Assembly (NCBI GenBank): GCA_027371815.1
Contig: DAHXLC010000083.1
Coordinates: forward strand, 1 to 37,489
Origin: Candidatus Melainabacteria bacterium
Lineage (GTDB): Bacteria > Cyanobacteriota > Vampirovibrionia > Obscuribacterales > JAKAZS01
Direction of reading: 5' to 3'
Length of the DNA stretch: 37,489 bases
The translations under genes were made by a program, and so were the position numbers. The notes under the pieces are model-generated. The model made no database searches. It had not been told where the DNA came from and was given only the letters and a program-made list of their open reading frames with translations. The stretch's first letter is position 1; each line of letters opens with the position of its first letter. Positions 1-10,020 of the stretch are shown piece after piece.

Positions 1-1258
1 AGCTACCAATAAGGCGTTTACTAAAAGCTTCATAACTATATAAGCGCTTACATAAATCAATATAATTACGGCATAACTGTTCATAAGAAATTTTAAGTGG
101 TATTATATTACTGGATACAATATGATTATTACTTGGTTGGAACTCCTGTTTAATTCGTCCTGACTGATTAAGCCTTTCAAACAGCGGTGTTTTCGGTAAG
201 GCCTGTAACAGTCCAATCATCGGTAGTAAGATATTAGAATTTTGCACAAAGTCAAAAATCTCTGCAAAAACCGATTCATCATCATTGTCAAACCCAACAA
301 TCATTCCTGCAAACACAAACATGCCATAACGCTGAAATATTTTAATAGCCTGAACTAAATCGACTTTTAAATTTTGAACTTTATTGATCTCGAGCAAACT
401 AGTTTTACGGGGGGTCTCAATACCCACAAACACTGCTTGAAAATTTGCAGCTTGCATTAACCCTAAAAAAGCCTCATCGCTAGTTACATCAACACTAATT
501 TGTGCATGGAAAATTAGTGGGGTAGCTATACTTTGATTCAATTTAACTAATTCACTTAACAATTCACGGGCATGGTGTCGATTGCCCGCAAAATTATCAT
601 CAGCAAAAAAGATAGCCGGTGCTCCAGCCTGATACCAAAGCTTAATTTCATCCATAATTCTAACTAATGGCTTAATTCTTACTTTTCGACCAAACATAAC
701 GGATATATCGCAAAATTCACAATTAAAAGGACAACCGCGCGAAGTTTGAACAATGCCTTGAGCATAATTGTCCATTTTAACTAAATCCAGCCTTGGCAAT
801 GGAATATCCTTTAAGGCAACCCAACCATGCTCACAATAGGATTGCTCAGGCTGATTAATACGCAAATCTTTAATAAATTGCGGCCAAGTATATTCCGATT
901 CACCTTCAAACAAAACATCAGCATACTTCCTGCACTCATCAGGCATTAAACTTGCGATAGGTCCACCAATAACCACAATTTTGCCTTGATTTTTATATAA
1001 CTTAGCCAATTCAAAAACTCGATCCTTTTGCACTAAATAACCACTAATACCAACCACTTCATCGGGAATATTTAATTTAGCCAATTCAACATGTTCATCA
1101 CAAATAGTAACTTTTATATCTTCTGGTGTCAGTGCAGCTAGGGTCATCAAATTAAGTGGCGGGAAATTAGCCTTAAATCCACTTAAATCTCTACAGTAAT
1201 CCATTCCCCAAAAGGAAGGCGGAAATTTTGGCTGTATTAAATAAATGCCTGAAATCAT
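1..1258 (-). CDS. B12-binding-type radical SAM protein (DUF4070-like family), 3' end truncated by window start
   Basis: Own translation of the minus strand from ATG at 1258: MISGIYLIQPKFPPSFWGMDYCRDLSGFKANFPPLNLMTLAALTPEDIKVTICDEHVEL..., then QTSRGCPFNCEFCD (CxxxCxxC radical SAM motif) and FVFAGMIVGFDNDDESVF...LLPMIGLLQALPKTPLFERL. Open to the window edge. Confidence 0.88.
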   Translation of the reverse strand, partial: MISGIYLIQPKFPPSFWGMDYCRDLSGFKANFPPLNLMTLAALTPEDIKVTICDEHVELAKLNIPDEVVGISGYLVQKDRVFELAKLYKNQGKIVVIGGPIASLMPDECRKYADVLFEGESEYTWPQFIKDLRINQPEQSYCEHGWVALKDIPLPRLDLVKMDNYAQGIVQTSRGCPFNCEFCDISVMFGRKVRIKPLVRIMDEIKLWYQAGAPAIFFADDNFAGNRHHARELLSELVKLNQSIATPLIFHAQISVDVTSDEAFLGLMQAANFQAVFVGIETPRKTSLLEINKVQNLKVDLVQAIKIFQRYGMFVFAGMIVGFDNDDESVFAEIFDFVQNSNILLPMIGLLQALPKTPLFERLNQSGRIKQEFQPSNNHIVSSNIIPLKISYEQLCRNYIDLCKRLYSYEAFSKRLIGS

Positions 1259-1276
1259 AATAGCTAACCCCATTTT

Positions 1277-1321
1277 TATAATTATTACTGCCATTCAACT
1301 TAACTAGCCGTAATAATTATA
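1277..1321. repeat. 12-bp perfect inverted repeat (tataattattac ... gtaataattata), 21-nt loop, just upstream of the radical SAM gene
   Basis: Read directly: 1277-1288 is the reverse complement of 1310-1321. Confidence 0.6.
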
Positions 1322-1497
1322 TTTTTAATAAAAAAAATTATACGAAATACTATACAACAAATAATTTAAAATAAAGCTTAAACTTTTAAATATGTTAATT
1401 AAGCCCTATTCAATATATTATATTTAGTCATCAAAGTAAATATTGGACATATTTATCTAAACTAACATAACCCAAATAAAATAAAACTTTTAAATAA

Positions 1498-1695
1498 ATT
1501 TTCACAGCAAAATTCATTGGAATAGTTGATGCATATACAGCTATATTGCTAAAACGTACGTACATTGAATTTGCCAAAAACATTAATAGTCAAAGTGTCA
1601 AATATTTTAATTTCGTACCTGATTCTTGCAAAATTGGTTTAGATTACAAAGCTACTGAATTTATTAGCTTGCGCTTGACAACGTATTTTGCTTAA
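1498..1695 (+). pseudogene. Degenerate fragment resembling the C-terminal end of an HD-GYP domain
   Basis: Start-less frame between stops: IFTAKFIGIVDAYTAILLKRTYIEFAKNINSQSVKYFNFVPDSCKIGLDYKATEFISLRLTTYFA*. AKFIGIVDAYTAILLKRTY resembles ARIVSIVDSFTAMTSDRPY in the 4184-7822 protein. Confidence 0.45.
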
Positions 1696-1831
1696 GATAC
1701 AATAACAATGTATAAATGACAAAAATTTGGCTACTTTTGTCAAAATCAATTTAAATTTACAAATTATTGCAATGCCTGCTATATGGAATTTTACTATGCC
1801 AGATAAGCCTAAATATTAAGCCAATTAAAAA

Positions 1832-3163
1832 ATGAAACATTTAAAATATACATTATTGATACTGATATTTATTTTAAGCTTATTTTCTGAAGCAAAAATC
1901 AATGCTAATATAGCTAATCTTAAAAGCAGTAAAATCAATATTATTATTTTAATAAATAAAAAACAATACAATAATGCTCTATCTCAAATTAATGAGCAAT
2001 TAAAATTTTATCCTAAGGATCATGAATTATATAATTTACGTGGTATTTTAAATAATACAACTGGCAATTATAAGCTTAGTATTAATGATTTTAAAAAGGC
2101 AATAAAGCTTTCTGTCAATCCAAAAGTTTTAGCATCTAACAACAATAATTACTACGTTAATTTATGTGAGTCTTATATTAATCTAAAAGATTATGCAAAT
2201 GCTAAAAATAGTTTAAAAAAAGCACTAATCCGAAATCCCGACTTAAACATAACAAATATAGGTCAAATGGATAGTGTTGCAGCTTATGAGTATAAACTAT
2301 TTCCCGATGAAGCTAGCTATAAAAGATGCTTAAAAGCTGTACAAGAATATTTCCAATCTGATAGTAACTTAAATAATAAAGAACTGACTTATTCATGGAT
2401 GGGTGAGTTTTGCACGCTTTTCAGGGTAGGAAATGAACAGTTAAATTTTTTTGATATTGCCATAAAAATTATGCCAATAGATTATCATAATTTTTTTTAT
2501 CGCGCAAAATATTACATTATTCACGAGCAGTTTGATAAAGCTAAGCAAGATTTAGAAAGGGCTCTTAAGCTTCATGATAATGATCCTGATATTATTATGA
2601 CTTATGCAGTAATGAATTACTTAAGTAAAAATTATTTTAATTCATTAAAATATTGTAAAATTATTATTGCTGAACAAAATAAGACCTACCTCTGTAAAGC
2701 TCTATTAATAAGTTGTTTTGACTATAATGAAATGCCTATATATAAATTTATATTTGGCCATAGTGAAATGGATAAATATTTAAATCGGTTAGATATCCCC
2801 CGCTTTAATAAGATTCTTCTGAAATTTGCTATTGGTGATTTAGATATTACCAATAAACAGGTTCAAGAAAAATATACTAAAGAGCTAAATGGCCCTTACT
2901 CTTGGATTGGCGATATTTATAAAGGAACTATCAAAAAAGATTCTTGGGGTAATAATATTAATTTAACAAATCTCTGGTTTAGTAATCTGACTTATTTAGG
3001 ATTAACTTATGACAACAAAACATTAAGAGAATATGGCGGGTCACATGATTTTGAGTTATGCACTCGCTTAATAGCGACTTGTATATATTCAGATATTGAA
3101 GATCCAACATATTTAATATTTAGAGCATTTTCAGAAAAACATGTCTTTGATAGTTATAGATAA
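1832..3163 (+). CDS. Secreted/anchored TPR-repeat protein
   Basis: ORF 443 aa; N-terminal signal-like hydrophobic segment; TPR-like repeats (ELYNLRGILNNTTGNYKLSINDFKKAIKL, YVNLCESYINLKDYANAKNSLKKALIRNP). Confidence 0.75.
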   Translation: MKHLKYTLLILIFILSLFSEAKINANIANLKSSKINIIILINKKQYNNALSQINEQLKFYPKDHELYNLRGILNNTTGNYKLSINDFKKAIKLSVNPKVLASNNNNYYVNLCESYINLKDYANAKNSLKKALIRNPDLNITNIGQMDSVAAYEYKLFPDEASYKRCLKAVQEYFQSDSNLNNKELTYSWMGEFCTLFRVGNEQLNFFDIAIKIMPIDYHNFFYRAKYYIIHEQFDKAKQDLERALKLHDNDPDIIMTYAVMNYLSKNYFNSLKYCKIIIAEQNKTYLCKALLISCFDYNEMPIYKFIFGHSEMDKYLNRLDIPRFNKILLKFAIGDLDITNKQVQEKYTKELNGPYSWIGDIYKGTIKKDSWGNNINLTNLWFSNLTYLGLTYDNKTLREYGGSHDFELCTRLIATCIYSDIEDPTYLIFRAFSEKHVFDSYR

Positions 3164-3286
3164 ATTTTCTGTTCCATAGTGGACTGATTTTACTTTACAC
3201 TTAACATTGAAACCAGGGTCTTAAACTATCAAAGTGGAAATTGCTTAGACTTTAGCGTAATTATTGTAAGAGGTTATTGTTAAAGG

Positions 3287-3979
3287 TTAAGGCTGAAAAT
3301 TTTTAGCAATAATTAACAATACATCATTGCTAATGGTAATCTGTTCATGAATTTGCCAATTTTGAAACAATTCATTAATAGATGAATTATTATATTGAAA
3401 GTAAAACATTCCTTGGGTTAAACGATCATTAGAGACTAAGGTTTTATCTTCGAGAACTTGACTATTTTCCAAATCCGGATAATTTTGCCTAATTGCCGTA
3501 ATAAAATAACCGCCTGGCATAATTATGGACTTTAACTGCTGGACTAAATGCTTAGCCAAATTAAAAGTCAAATGTTCAAGAATGAAAAAAGCAATAACAG
3601 CATCAAAACTTGCATAAGCATATGGCATGTCTAAAATATCACTACAGTCAAAATCAACTTCCAGATCAAGTTGTTGCCCACGGGTCAAAGCTTGACCAAT
3701 AGCTAATTCACTAATATCAATTCCGGTCACCTTAAAATTACGCTTAACCAATTCAATGGTTTTATCTCCATTTCCACAAGCTAAATCTAATATATTAACT
3801 ACTTTAGCTAAAGATAGTAAATTTAAGATTTTAGCAAAATATTCTGTCGGTATAGCAAATTCATTAACAGTATTGTGATCAAGCCAAAATTTCTGCCAAT
3901 AATTGATATTGTTTAAATAGATTTTTGAATTTAAAAAGTCAATATTTTCATGATAATTTAAAACTAATTTTTTTTTCAT
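3287..3979 (-). CDS. Class I SAM-dependent methyltransferase
   Basis: ORF 230 aa; motif I ILDLACGNGDKTIELVKRNFKVTGIDIS, motif DAVIAFFILEHL. Confidence 0.85.
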   Translation of the reverse strand: MKKKLVLNYHENIDFLNSKIYLNNINYWQKFWLDHNTVNEFAIPTEYFAKILNLLSLAKVVNILDLACGNGDKTIELVKRNFKVTGIDISELAIGQALTRGQQLDLEVDFDCSDILDMPYAYASFDAVIAFFILEHLTFNLAKHLVQQLKSIIMPGGYFITAIRQNYPDLENSQVLEDKTLVSNDRLTQGMFYFQYNNSSINELFQNWQIHEQITISNDVLLIIAKNFQP

Positions 3980-4183
3980 TATTTTTTTAATGTTGAATAA
4001 TCGATTTTAGATTAAAATAATAACAATAAAATCACTATAATTTGACAAAGTTTAGTATTTAATAATTTAATAAATTTGCAATTCCTTAATCTATTTGTAA
4101 CTTTAATATTAGACATAAGATTAAAATGTTATAAATTGGGCAAATATTATATTAGGGTCAATCTTTATTAAGATTTAGGTTTA

Positions 4184-7100
4184 ATGATTACCAAAAGTAT
4201 TATTCCAATTCAGTCCATAATAATTCAGCACACTGGTTCTGAATCATTACCAATGAGTATTTTAGAGCCTAAAAAAATCCAGCCTTTTCTAAGGGAAATC
4301 GAAAAATTTACCATTGAAAACAACCTAGAGCCCTTAATTGTTTATTGGTCTAATGACAATGCTAAAAAACTGTTACCGAAAAACGAAGATTTTCTGCGTT
4401 TACAGGAAAAGGCTAATTATTTAGGCGTTTTTTCTAATAATAATAAAGACTCACTTGACGAATGGAGTTTTTTGGTAGAAAGTCTCGGTTTATGCCTGGT
4501 AGTAAACGGCCTTGAAATTTCCGAAGCCAGTAACACTTATAAATACGAATGTATTGGCTCGCTAAATCCCGACATAGTTGACAAGGTATTTACCCGTTTA
4601 GCCTCCAATCTTGAAGAAATTAACCAGGCTGAATTTAACAAATTACTTGATGCTCGCAAAGATATGCATTTTCGTGGAACCAATCACATTCATATTCCTA
4701 CAATAAAATCTTATTGGCCAAAAATGCAGTCGCAAATAATCCAAAGTGCTGACCCTGACCTAAATACGCCAAATTTATCCACTAATCAAAATCTACAAAC
4801 CACTGACGTTGAAGCCAATAACACCATTCAACCAATTGTGATTGACAATATCAGTAATCAAGAGTTTTTATTAGTTAGCACGAATGAAAAGTTAACTAAA
4901 GCCTTAACGGCTTATCCGGAAAGTTTAATCACCAAACCGGTTAATATTAATGCTCCAGTCAAACCTTCTTTACCACCTGCTAAAGCCTCAAAACCCCTAA
5001 TTTTTCCAGATTTAAATGGTTCAATTTCGGACAAAGCCCAAACACTTTACAAGCAAATCTTACAAGATTTAAAACTAAACGAAGATTTTCAAGTTGTTTT
5101 AAACTCAGCCGTGGAAAGTTTAACTAAAGCCCTTAATGCTGATCGTGGCTTGCTATGGTTAATTGAAGATGAAAACACCAGTGTTACCTGCGAGTATTCA
5201 GTAAATGAGCAAAACTGTTTTGCTAATATACCAATTCCGGCTGATGAATCATATCGTTTTATGAAAGAAATTCTCAGTTATTACCAAGATGATAATAACA
5301 ATGATGTAGCAGTTAATATACCAGATCTCAAAGATGTGCAAAAAGAAAACCGCCTTTATAAAAACTGCGGTACAATTCATTCTTTATTTGAATTAGGTGG
5401 TGTACGGGGAGTGTTAATCGCTAAACTACATTCACGCAACAAGGTTTTAGGCTTCCTGGAATTACATCAATGTTCTAACGCTAGACATTGGGGTGATGAT
5501 GATTGCCAAACCATTATCAGTGTCGCTAAAATGATTTCCGTAGTTTTGAAACAAGCCGAAGATCAAAAAAATATTAGTGAACGAGCCAGTGAAATGGAAT
5601 TATTAAAAGACATTGCCGAAAAATTTCGCAAATCGCGCAATAATAATAACAATAATAATACCACTAACACAATCAGCGAATGTGTTAACATGGTGGCCAA
5701 GAATTTTGGTTTTAGCAAGGCTCAAATATACTTACATGACCAGGAAGAAAATTGTCTTAAAGGTCAAATTCCCAATAATAGTTTAGCTGAAATCCCTTTA
5801 ACTAATACGGACAATCCATTTATAACCGTATTCAAATCAGAAAAAGCTAAATTTTTTAATATAGAATCTAATATCCGAAAACAAGATATCATTTTTGAGC
5901 ACAAAATTGCCTGGTTAATCCCTCTGAAGGCTGAAGGAACAACTCTTGGTGTCTTAGGTCTTTGGGATTTGGATGAAAAACGTAATATTTACTCAGTTAT
6001 GAGCAAACAAAAACAAACTGTTGGTGAAAATATCTCGGATAATTTTGCCAGTGTAATTAGAGCAGATCAAGCTATTACCATCATTGAAGCCCATCAAAAA
6101 CGCACTGATTTAATTAATTCAGTGTCCCGAGAAATTAAAGAATTCAATAAAACGCTAAATCAAGCTGATGCCATCCGCCAGAATTTATCTATAGTATCAC
6201 AAAGTACAATTACAACCTTACAAGAATATTTTGAACTAAAATCCTGTATGCTAACGCTCCATGGTACTGATAAAAATTCATTAAACCAAACCAAAATTGT
6301 TTATGCACCAGGTTTAAAAACAACTGAAGGAATTGAACAAACCTTTGAAACTGAACTAACAGCAATTTATAAATTCCTCATAAATATTTATTTAGCCGAC
6401 CTACGCCAAGGAAAGCCAATTATACTTAACAGCCACGATCTTCAAAGTCTTGGAATACCAAATCAAGTCCCTTTTACCTTTGAATTTTTAAAAATAGTAC
6501 CATTAGTCCATGAAGAATTCAAAGGTTCTTTATTTATGATTTTTAATCAAAAATCTTTAAATAAACTGGACAGTGAAATGGTGTTTGATATAGCAGATAG
6601 ACTTGCCTCAGCCGTATCTAACGCTCAAACATTTATTGACAAAGACAAACAGGCAACTACTGATCCAATGACGGGTCTCTATAATCGCCGCCATTTTAAT
6701 GAAAAACTGGCCGCTGAAATAAATCGCTTCCATCGTTCAGGTCGCTATTTTTCATTTATTATTGTTGACTTGGATTTCTTAAAAAAAATCAATGATACTT
6801 TAGGTCATCAATTTGGCGACTTAGCAATTATCCACATCGCTAAAGTAATCCCAAATTGTATTCGTGATGACGTAGATGTAGTGGGTAGGTTTGGTGGTGA
6901 AGAATTCACGATATTATTACCAGAAACCGACTATCAAGGAGCCCTTACCGTTGCGCAAAGAATTTGTGAATCAATAAGAGCTGAACCAATTGAAGGTATT
7001 GGTATTGTAACAGCGTCATTAGGATTAGCAGTTTTTCCTAATGATGCAAATGATGCTGATGCATTATTTGAAGCTGCCGATAAGGCCTTGTATCTAGCTA

Positions 7101-7822
7101 AAAAACGTGGTCGTAACCGTGTTTGTTCAGCTGCAGAAAGCTATGATATTGAAGTTTTACAAAGTGAGCCAACTGCTATTCCCGATAAAACAAGTGAAAA
7201 ACTCATCTTACAAAACGATATTAATATAAATTTAAAATACTTTGCTGAAGAAGGTATTATTGGTTTATGTACAAAAATAATTGAAATGGTCGATCAATTA
7301 GATTCTTACGGTACGGAAAGAACGCCAAGAGCTTATGATTATGCTTTAAAAATGGCCAAAGCACTTAGATTATCTGATGAACACGCTAAAATAATTGCTT
7401 TGGCCACCAGTTTATGTAATCTAGGTAAATTAGGAATACCCGAAACGGTTCTTAATAAAACCGGACCTTTAACTGAAGAGGAAATAAAATTAGTAAGAAC
7501 CAGTCCAACTATTGGTGCTAAATTACTCGAGCCCGCCAAATTGCTACACAAAGTTGCCGTAATTATTCAATATTTCCGGGAAAACTATGATGGCAGTGGT
7601 TATCCTAACGGTATCAAAGGTGATGAGATTCCCGTTGAGGCACGCATTGTGTCAATAGTTGATTCATTCACCGCAATGACATCAGACAGACCCTATCGCA
7701 AAAGCTTAAGCCCAGAAGAGGCCTGTAACATTTTAAGTACTGGATCTGGCACTGAATTTGACCCAAGGTTAGTAAAAATCTTTTTGTCAATTCTCCAACG
7801 TGAACATAAAATAAATGCCTAA
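4184..7822 (+). CDS. Multidomain c-di-GMP-related protein: DICT-like N-terminus, GAF-like regions, GGDEF (intact GGEEF), C-terminal degenerate HD-GYP
   Basis: ORF 1212 aa; DPMTGLYNRRHFNEKL...VGRFGGEEFTILLPE...DKALYLAKKRGRNRV; HD-GYP-like C-terminus with YDGSGYPNGIKGDEIPVEARIVSIVDSFTAMTSDRPYRKSLSPEEA. The DICT assignment is by eye and tentative. Confidence 0.85.
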   Translation: MITKSIIPIQSIIIQHTGSESLPMSILEPKKIQPFLREIEKFTIENNLEPLIVYWSNDNAKKLLPKNEDFLRLQEKANYLGVFSNNNKDSLDEWSFLVESLGLCLVVNGLEISEASNTYKYECIGSLNPDIVDKVFTRLASNLEEINQAEFNKLLDARKDMHFRGTNHIHIPTIKSYWPKMQSQIIQSADPDLNTPNLSTNQNLQTTDVEANNTIQPIVIDNISNQEFLLVSTNEKLTKALTAYPESLITKPVNINAPVKPSLPPAKASKPLIFPDLNGSISDKAQTLYKQILQDLKLNEDFQVVLNSAVESLTKALNADRGLLWLIEDENTSVTCEYSVNEQNCFANIPIPADESYRFMKEILSYYQDDNNNDVAVNIPDLKDVQKENRLYKNCGTIHSLFELGGVRGVLIAKLHSRNKVLGFLELHQCSNARHWGDDDCQTIISVAKMISVVLKQAEDQKNISERASEMELLKDIAEKFRKSRNNNNNNNTTNTISECVNMVAKNFGFSKAQIYLHDQEENCLKGQIPNNSLAEIPLTNTDNPFITVFKSEKAKFFNIESNIRKQDIIFEHKIAWLIPLKAEGTTLGVLGLWDLDEKRNIYSVMSKQKQTVGENISDNFASVIRADQAITIIEAHQKRTDLINSVSREIKEFNKTLNQADAIRQNLSIVSQSTITTLQEYFELKSCMLTLHGTDKNSLNQTKIVYAPGLKTTEGIEQTFETELTAIYKFLINIYLADLRQGKPIILNSHDLQSLGIPNQVPFTFEFLKIVPLVHEEFKGSLFMIFNQKSLNKLDSEMVFDIADRLASAVSNAQTFIDKDKQATTDPMTGLYNRRHFNEKLAAEINRFHRSGRYFSFIIVDLDFLKKINDTLGHQFGDLAIIHIAKVIPNCIRDDVDVVGRFGGEEFTILLPETDYQGALTVAQRICESIRAEPIEGIGIVTASLGLAVFPNDANDADALFEAADKALYLAKKRGRNRVCSAAESYDIEVLQSEPTAIPDKTSEKLILQNDININLKYFAEEGIIGLCTKIIEMVDQLDSYGTERTPRAYDYALKMAKALRLSDEHAKIIALATSLCNLGKLGIPETVLNKTGPLTEEEIKLVRTSPTIGAKLLEPAKLLHKVAVIIQYFRENYDGSGYPNGIKGDEIPVEARIVSIVDSFTAMTSDRPYRKSLSPEEACNILSTGSGTEFDPRLVKIFLSILQREHKINA

Positions 7823-8765
7823 TCATCTAAAAACAAAAATATTTACATTATCTACCTTATTATTCTGTTCAACCATTTCAGCTACTTTAGCCAATAATTC
7901 TAACCATAACATTAATAATAAAATCAACATCACAAAAGAGACAAGTGTAGGAAAAACACTTCAATCAGCTGATGATTTTTTTCGAGAAATTTATGCAACT
8001 AAAGTTGACGAAAAAGTAGATAAAGCTAAACCATTTTTACTAATTGCTAATGACAAAATTTATTTATATAAATCAAATTTTATTACAGCCAAAACCTTAA
8101 TTCCAGTAATTTACAATCTATTAAAATCCGTAGATCATATTCCATTGGCTGTTTTTGTATTACTTGACGATAAAACTGACCAAATACTAGATGAAAATAC
8201 TATTTTAAAGCTAAAAAAACTAGAACAATTTTCTCATAAATTATCAGATCGTTTTGAATATAGTTACATATTAGATGATACTGTAAAAAATCAAATTGAA
8301 ATTTTAAAAGCAACTTCCAATTTTTGTCAGCCTATAATTGAAAAAAAACAAATTTCTCAAGATAATCTCCAAAATTTTGCTAGTTTAATTACCAAAGCTT
8401 TAATGAAAAATGCAGACATTGCCACTGCGAATTTATTAGAAAATTTAAATAGTTATTTACAAGAATTGGATTTTAACGAACAGAATAAAAAAGCTTTACA
8501 TGTAATTATTTTAACTGCTCATATGGCTCAATCCAAACAGTGCATTTATCAATATTTCCAAAAATATTTTAATGAAACTGCCGAAGGGCATCATATAATT
8601 GTTCTTGAAGATTCAAATACTGATGAAATGGCTATTAAATTATTAGGTAAACATATCCTTGATACTGATATAGCTAATGCATTTTTTAACGATCCCGATC
8701 GAATGCATAAAGATCTCTTATATCAAGCAGCACAAAAATATCTGGGTAAACAAAATGAAAATTAA
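7815..8765 (+). CDS. Hypothetical protein with signal peptide; overlaps the preceding ORF by 8 nt
   Basis: ORF 316 aa; MPNHLKTKIFTLSTLLFCSTISATLANN signal-like N-terminus; no family recognised. Confidence 0.65.
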   Translation: MPNHLKTKIFTLSTLLFCSTISATLANNSNHNINNKINITKETSVGKTLQSADDFFREIYATKVDEKVDKAKPFLLIANDKIYLYKSNFITAKTLIPVIYNLLKSVDHIPLAVFVLLDDKTDQILDENTILKLKKLEQFSHKLSDRFEYSYILDDTVKNQIEILKATSNFCQPIIEKKQISQDNLQNFASLITKALMKNADIATANLLENLNSYLQELDFNEQNKKALHVIILTAHMAQSKQCIYQYFQKYFNETAEGHHIIVLEDSNTDEMAIKLLGKHILDTDIANAFFNDPDRMHKDLLYQAAQKYLGKQNEN

Positions 8766-9939
8766 TACCAGTTTTAAACCATCACTAAAAGCTTTAAGCT
8801 TTACCGAATCAGTAATTCGCGAAATGTCCCGCATCGCAGTTTCGCATAAAGCAATTAATTTAGCTCAAGGCTTACCAGACTTTGAAGCCAACTTAGATTT
8901 TAAAGAAGCTGGAGCGCTTGCAATTAAAGATAATATCAATCAATATGCCATAACTTGGGGCGATAAATTGCTAAGACAGTCTATAGCTGATAAATACAGT
9001 TCAAGCTTAAATAGTGCGCTTAATCCTGAAACCGAAATAACAGTTACCTGTGGCGCTACTGAAGCAATGATTGCCACATTTTTAGCACTCATAAATCCTG
9101 GTGATGAAGTTATTATGTTTGAACCATATTATGAAAATTATGCACCCGATACCATTTTATCCGGTGCGCAACCTAAATATGTCCAATTACAGCCACCAAA
9201 TTGGGAATTTAACGAAACCGAATTAACCCAAGCTTTTAACAATAAGACTAAGGCTATAATTATCAACACCCCACATAATCCAACTGGAAAAGTCTTTAAT
9301 CTAGATGAATTAACGATAATTGCCCAGCTTTGTCAAAAGTGGGGAGTTATTGCGATCACAGATGAAATTTATGAACATATACTTTATGATGAGGCGAAAC
9401 ACATTTCTATAGCCAGTTTACCAGGCATGGAACCTTTAAGTGTAACGATTAATAGCCTATCTAAAACCTATAGTTTGACTGGCTGGAGGGTAGGCTGGGC
9501 GATAGCTAACAGTGAATTTACTAAAGCCATTCGCAAAGTGCATGATTTTTTAACCGTTGGTTCACCAGCACCACTACAAAGAGGCGCAGTAAGAGCTCTT
9601 AATGCCGATGCAAAATTTTATGCTGATTTAAAAGAAAGTTACAATTATCGCAGGAATTATCTTAAAGAAATTTTAGATAATTATAGCTTTAACTATTATA
9701 ATCCAAGTGGTGCCTATTACATTTTTACTGATATTAGTAAATTTGGCTATGCTAACGATCTAGATTTTGCCAAAGCCTTAGTTAAAGAAGTCAAAATAGC
9801 AGTAGTGCCAGGATCTAGTTTTATAAATAATGAAAAAATCAAGCATAAATATGTACGTTTTTGTTTTAGTCGTAAACAGGAAACTTTAGCCTTAGCCAAA
9901 GAATACATGACTAAGTTTAAGTCTATTATCACGGTCTAA
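8755..9939 (+). CDS. PLP-dependent aminotransferase class I/II; start moved from the 8677 ORF start to ATG at 8755
   Basis: KAINLAQGLPDFEAN, NTPHNPTGKVF, SLSKTYSLTGWRVGWA (PLP-Lys motif). MKINTSFKPSLKALSFTESVIREMS at 8755 is a typical N-terminus and overlaps the previous stop by 11 nt. Confidence 0.9.
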   Translation: MKINTSFKPSLKALSFTESVIREMSRIAVSHKAINLAQGLPDFEANLDFKEAGALAIKDNINQYAITWGDKLLRQSIADKYSSSLNSALNPETEITVTCGATEAMIATFLALINPGDEVIMFEPYYENYAPDTILSGAQPKYVQLQPPNWEFNETELTQAFNNKTKAIIINTPHNPTGKVFNLDELTIIAQLCQKWGVIAITDEIYEHILYDEAKHISIASLPGMEPLSVTINSLSKTYSLTGWRVGWAIANSEFTKAIRKVHDFLTVGSPAPLQRGAVRALNADAKFYADLKESYNYRRNYLKEILDNYSFNYYNPSGAYYIFTDISKFGYANDLDFAKALVKEVKIAVVPGSSFINNEKIKHKYVRFCFSRKQETLALAKEYMTKFKSIITV

Positions 9940-10020
9940 TGTTGTTAGTTATTTGATATAAAAAAAAATTATTAAATAATGACAACCAATACAAGTTGCC
10001 AAATAATTTGCTAAAAATAT

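Noticed and set aside
7339-7551. 70-aa minus-strand ORF
   Set aside because: Fully antisense to the strongly supported GGDEF/HD-GYP gene; no motif.
9747-9932. 61-aa minus-strand ORF
   Set aside because: Antisense to the aminotransferase C-terminus; no independent support.
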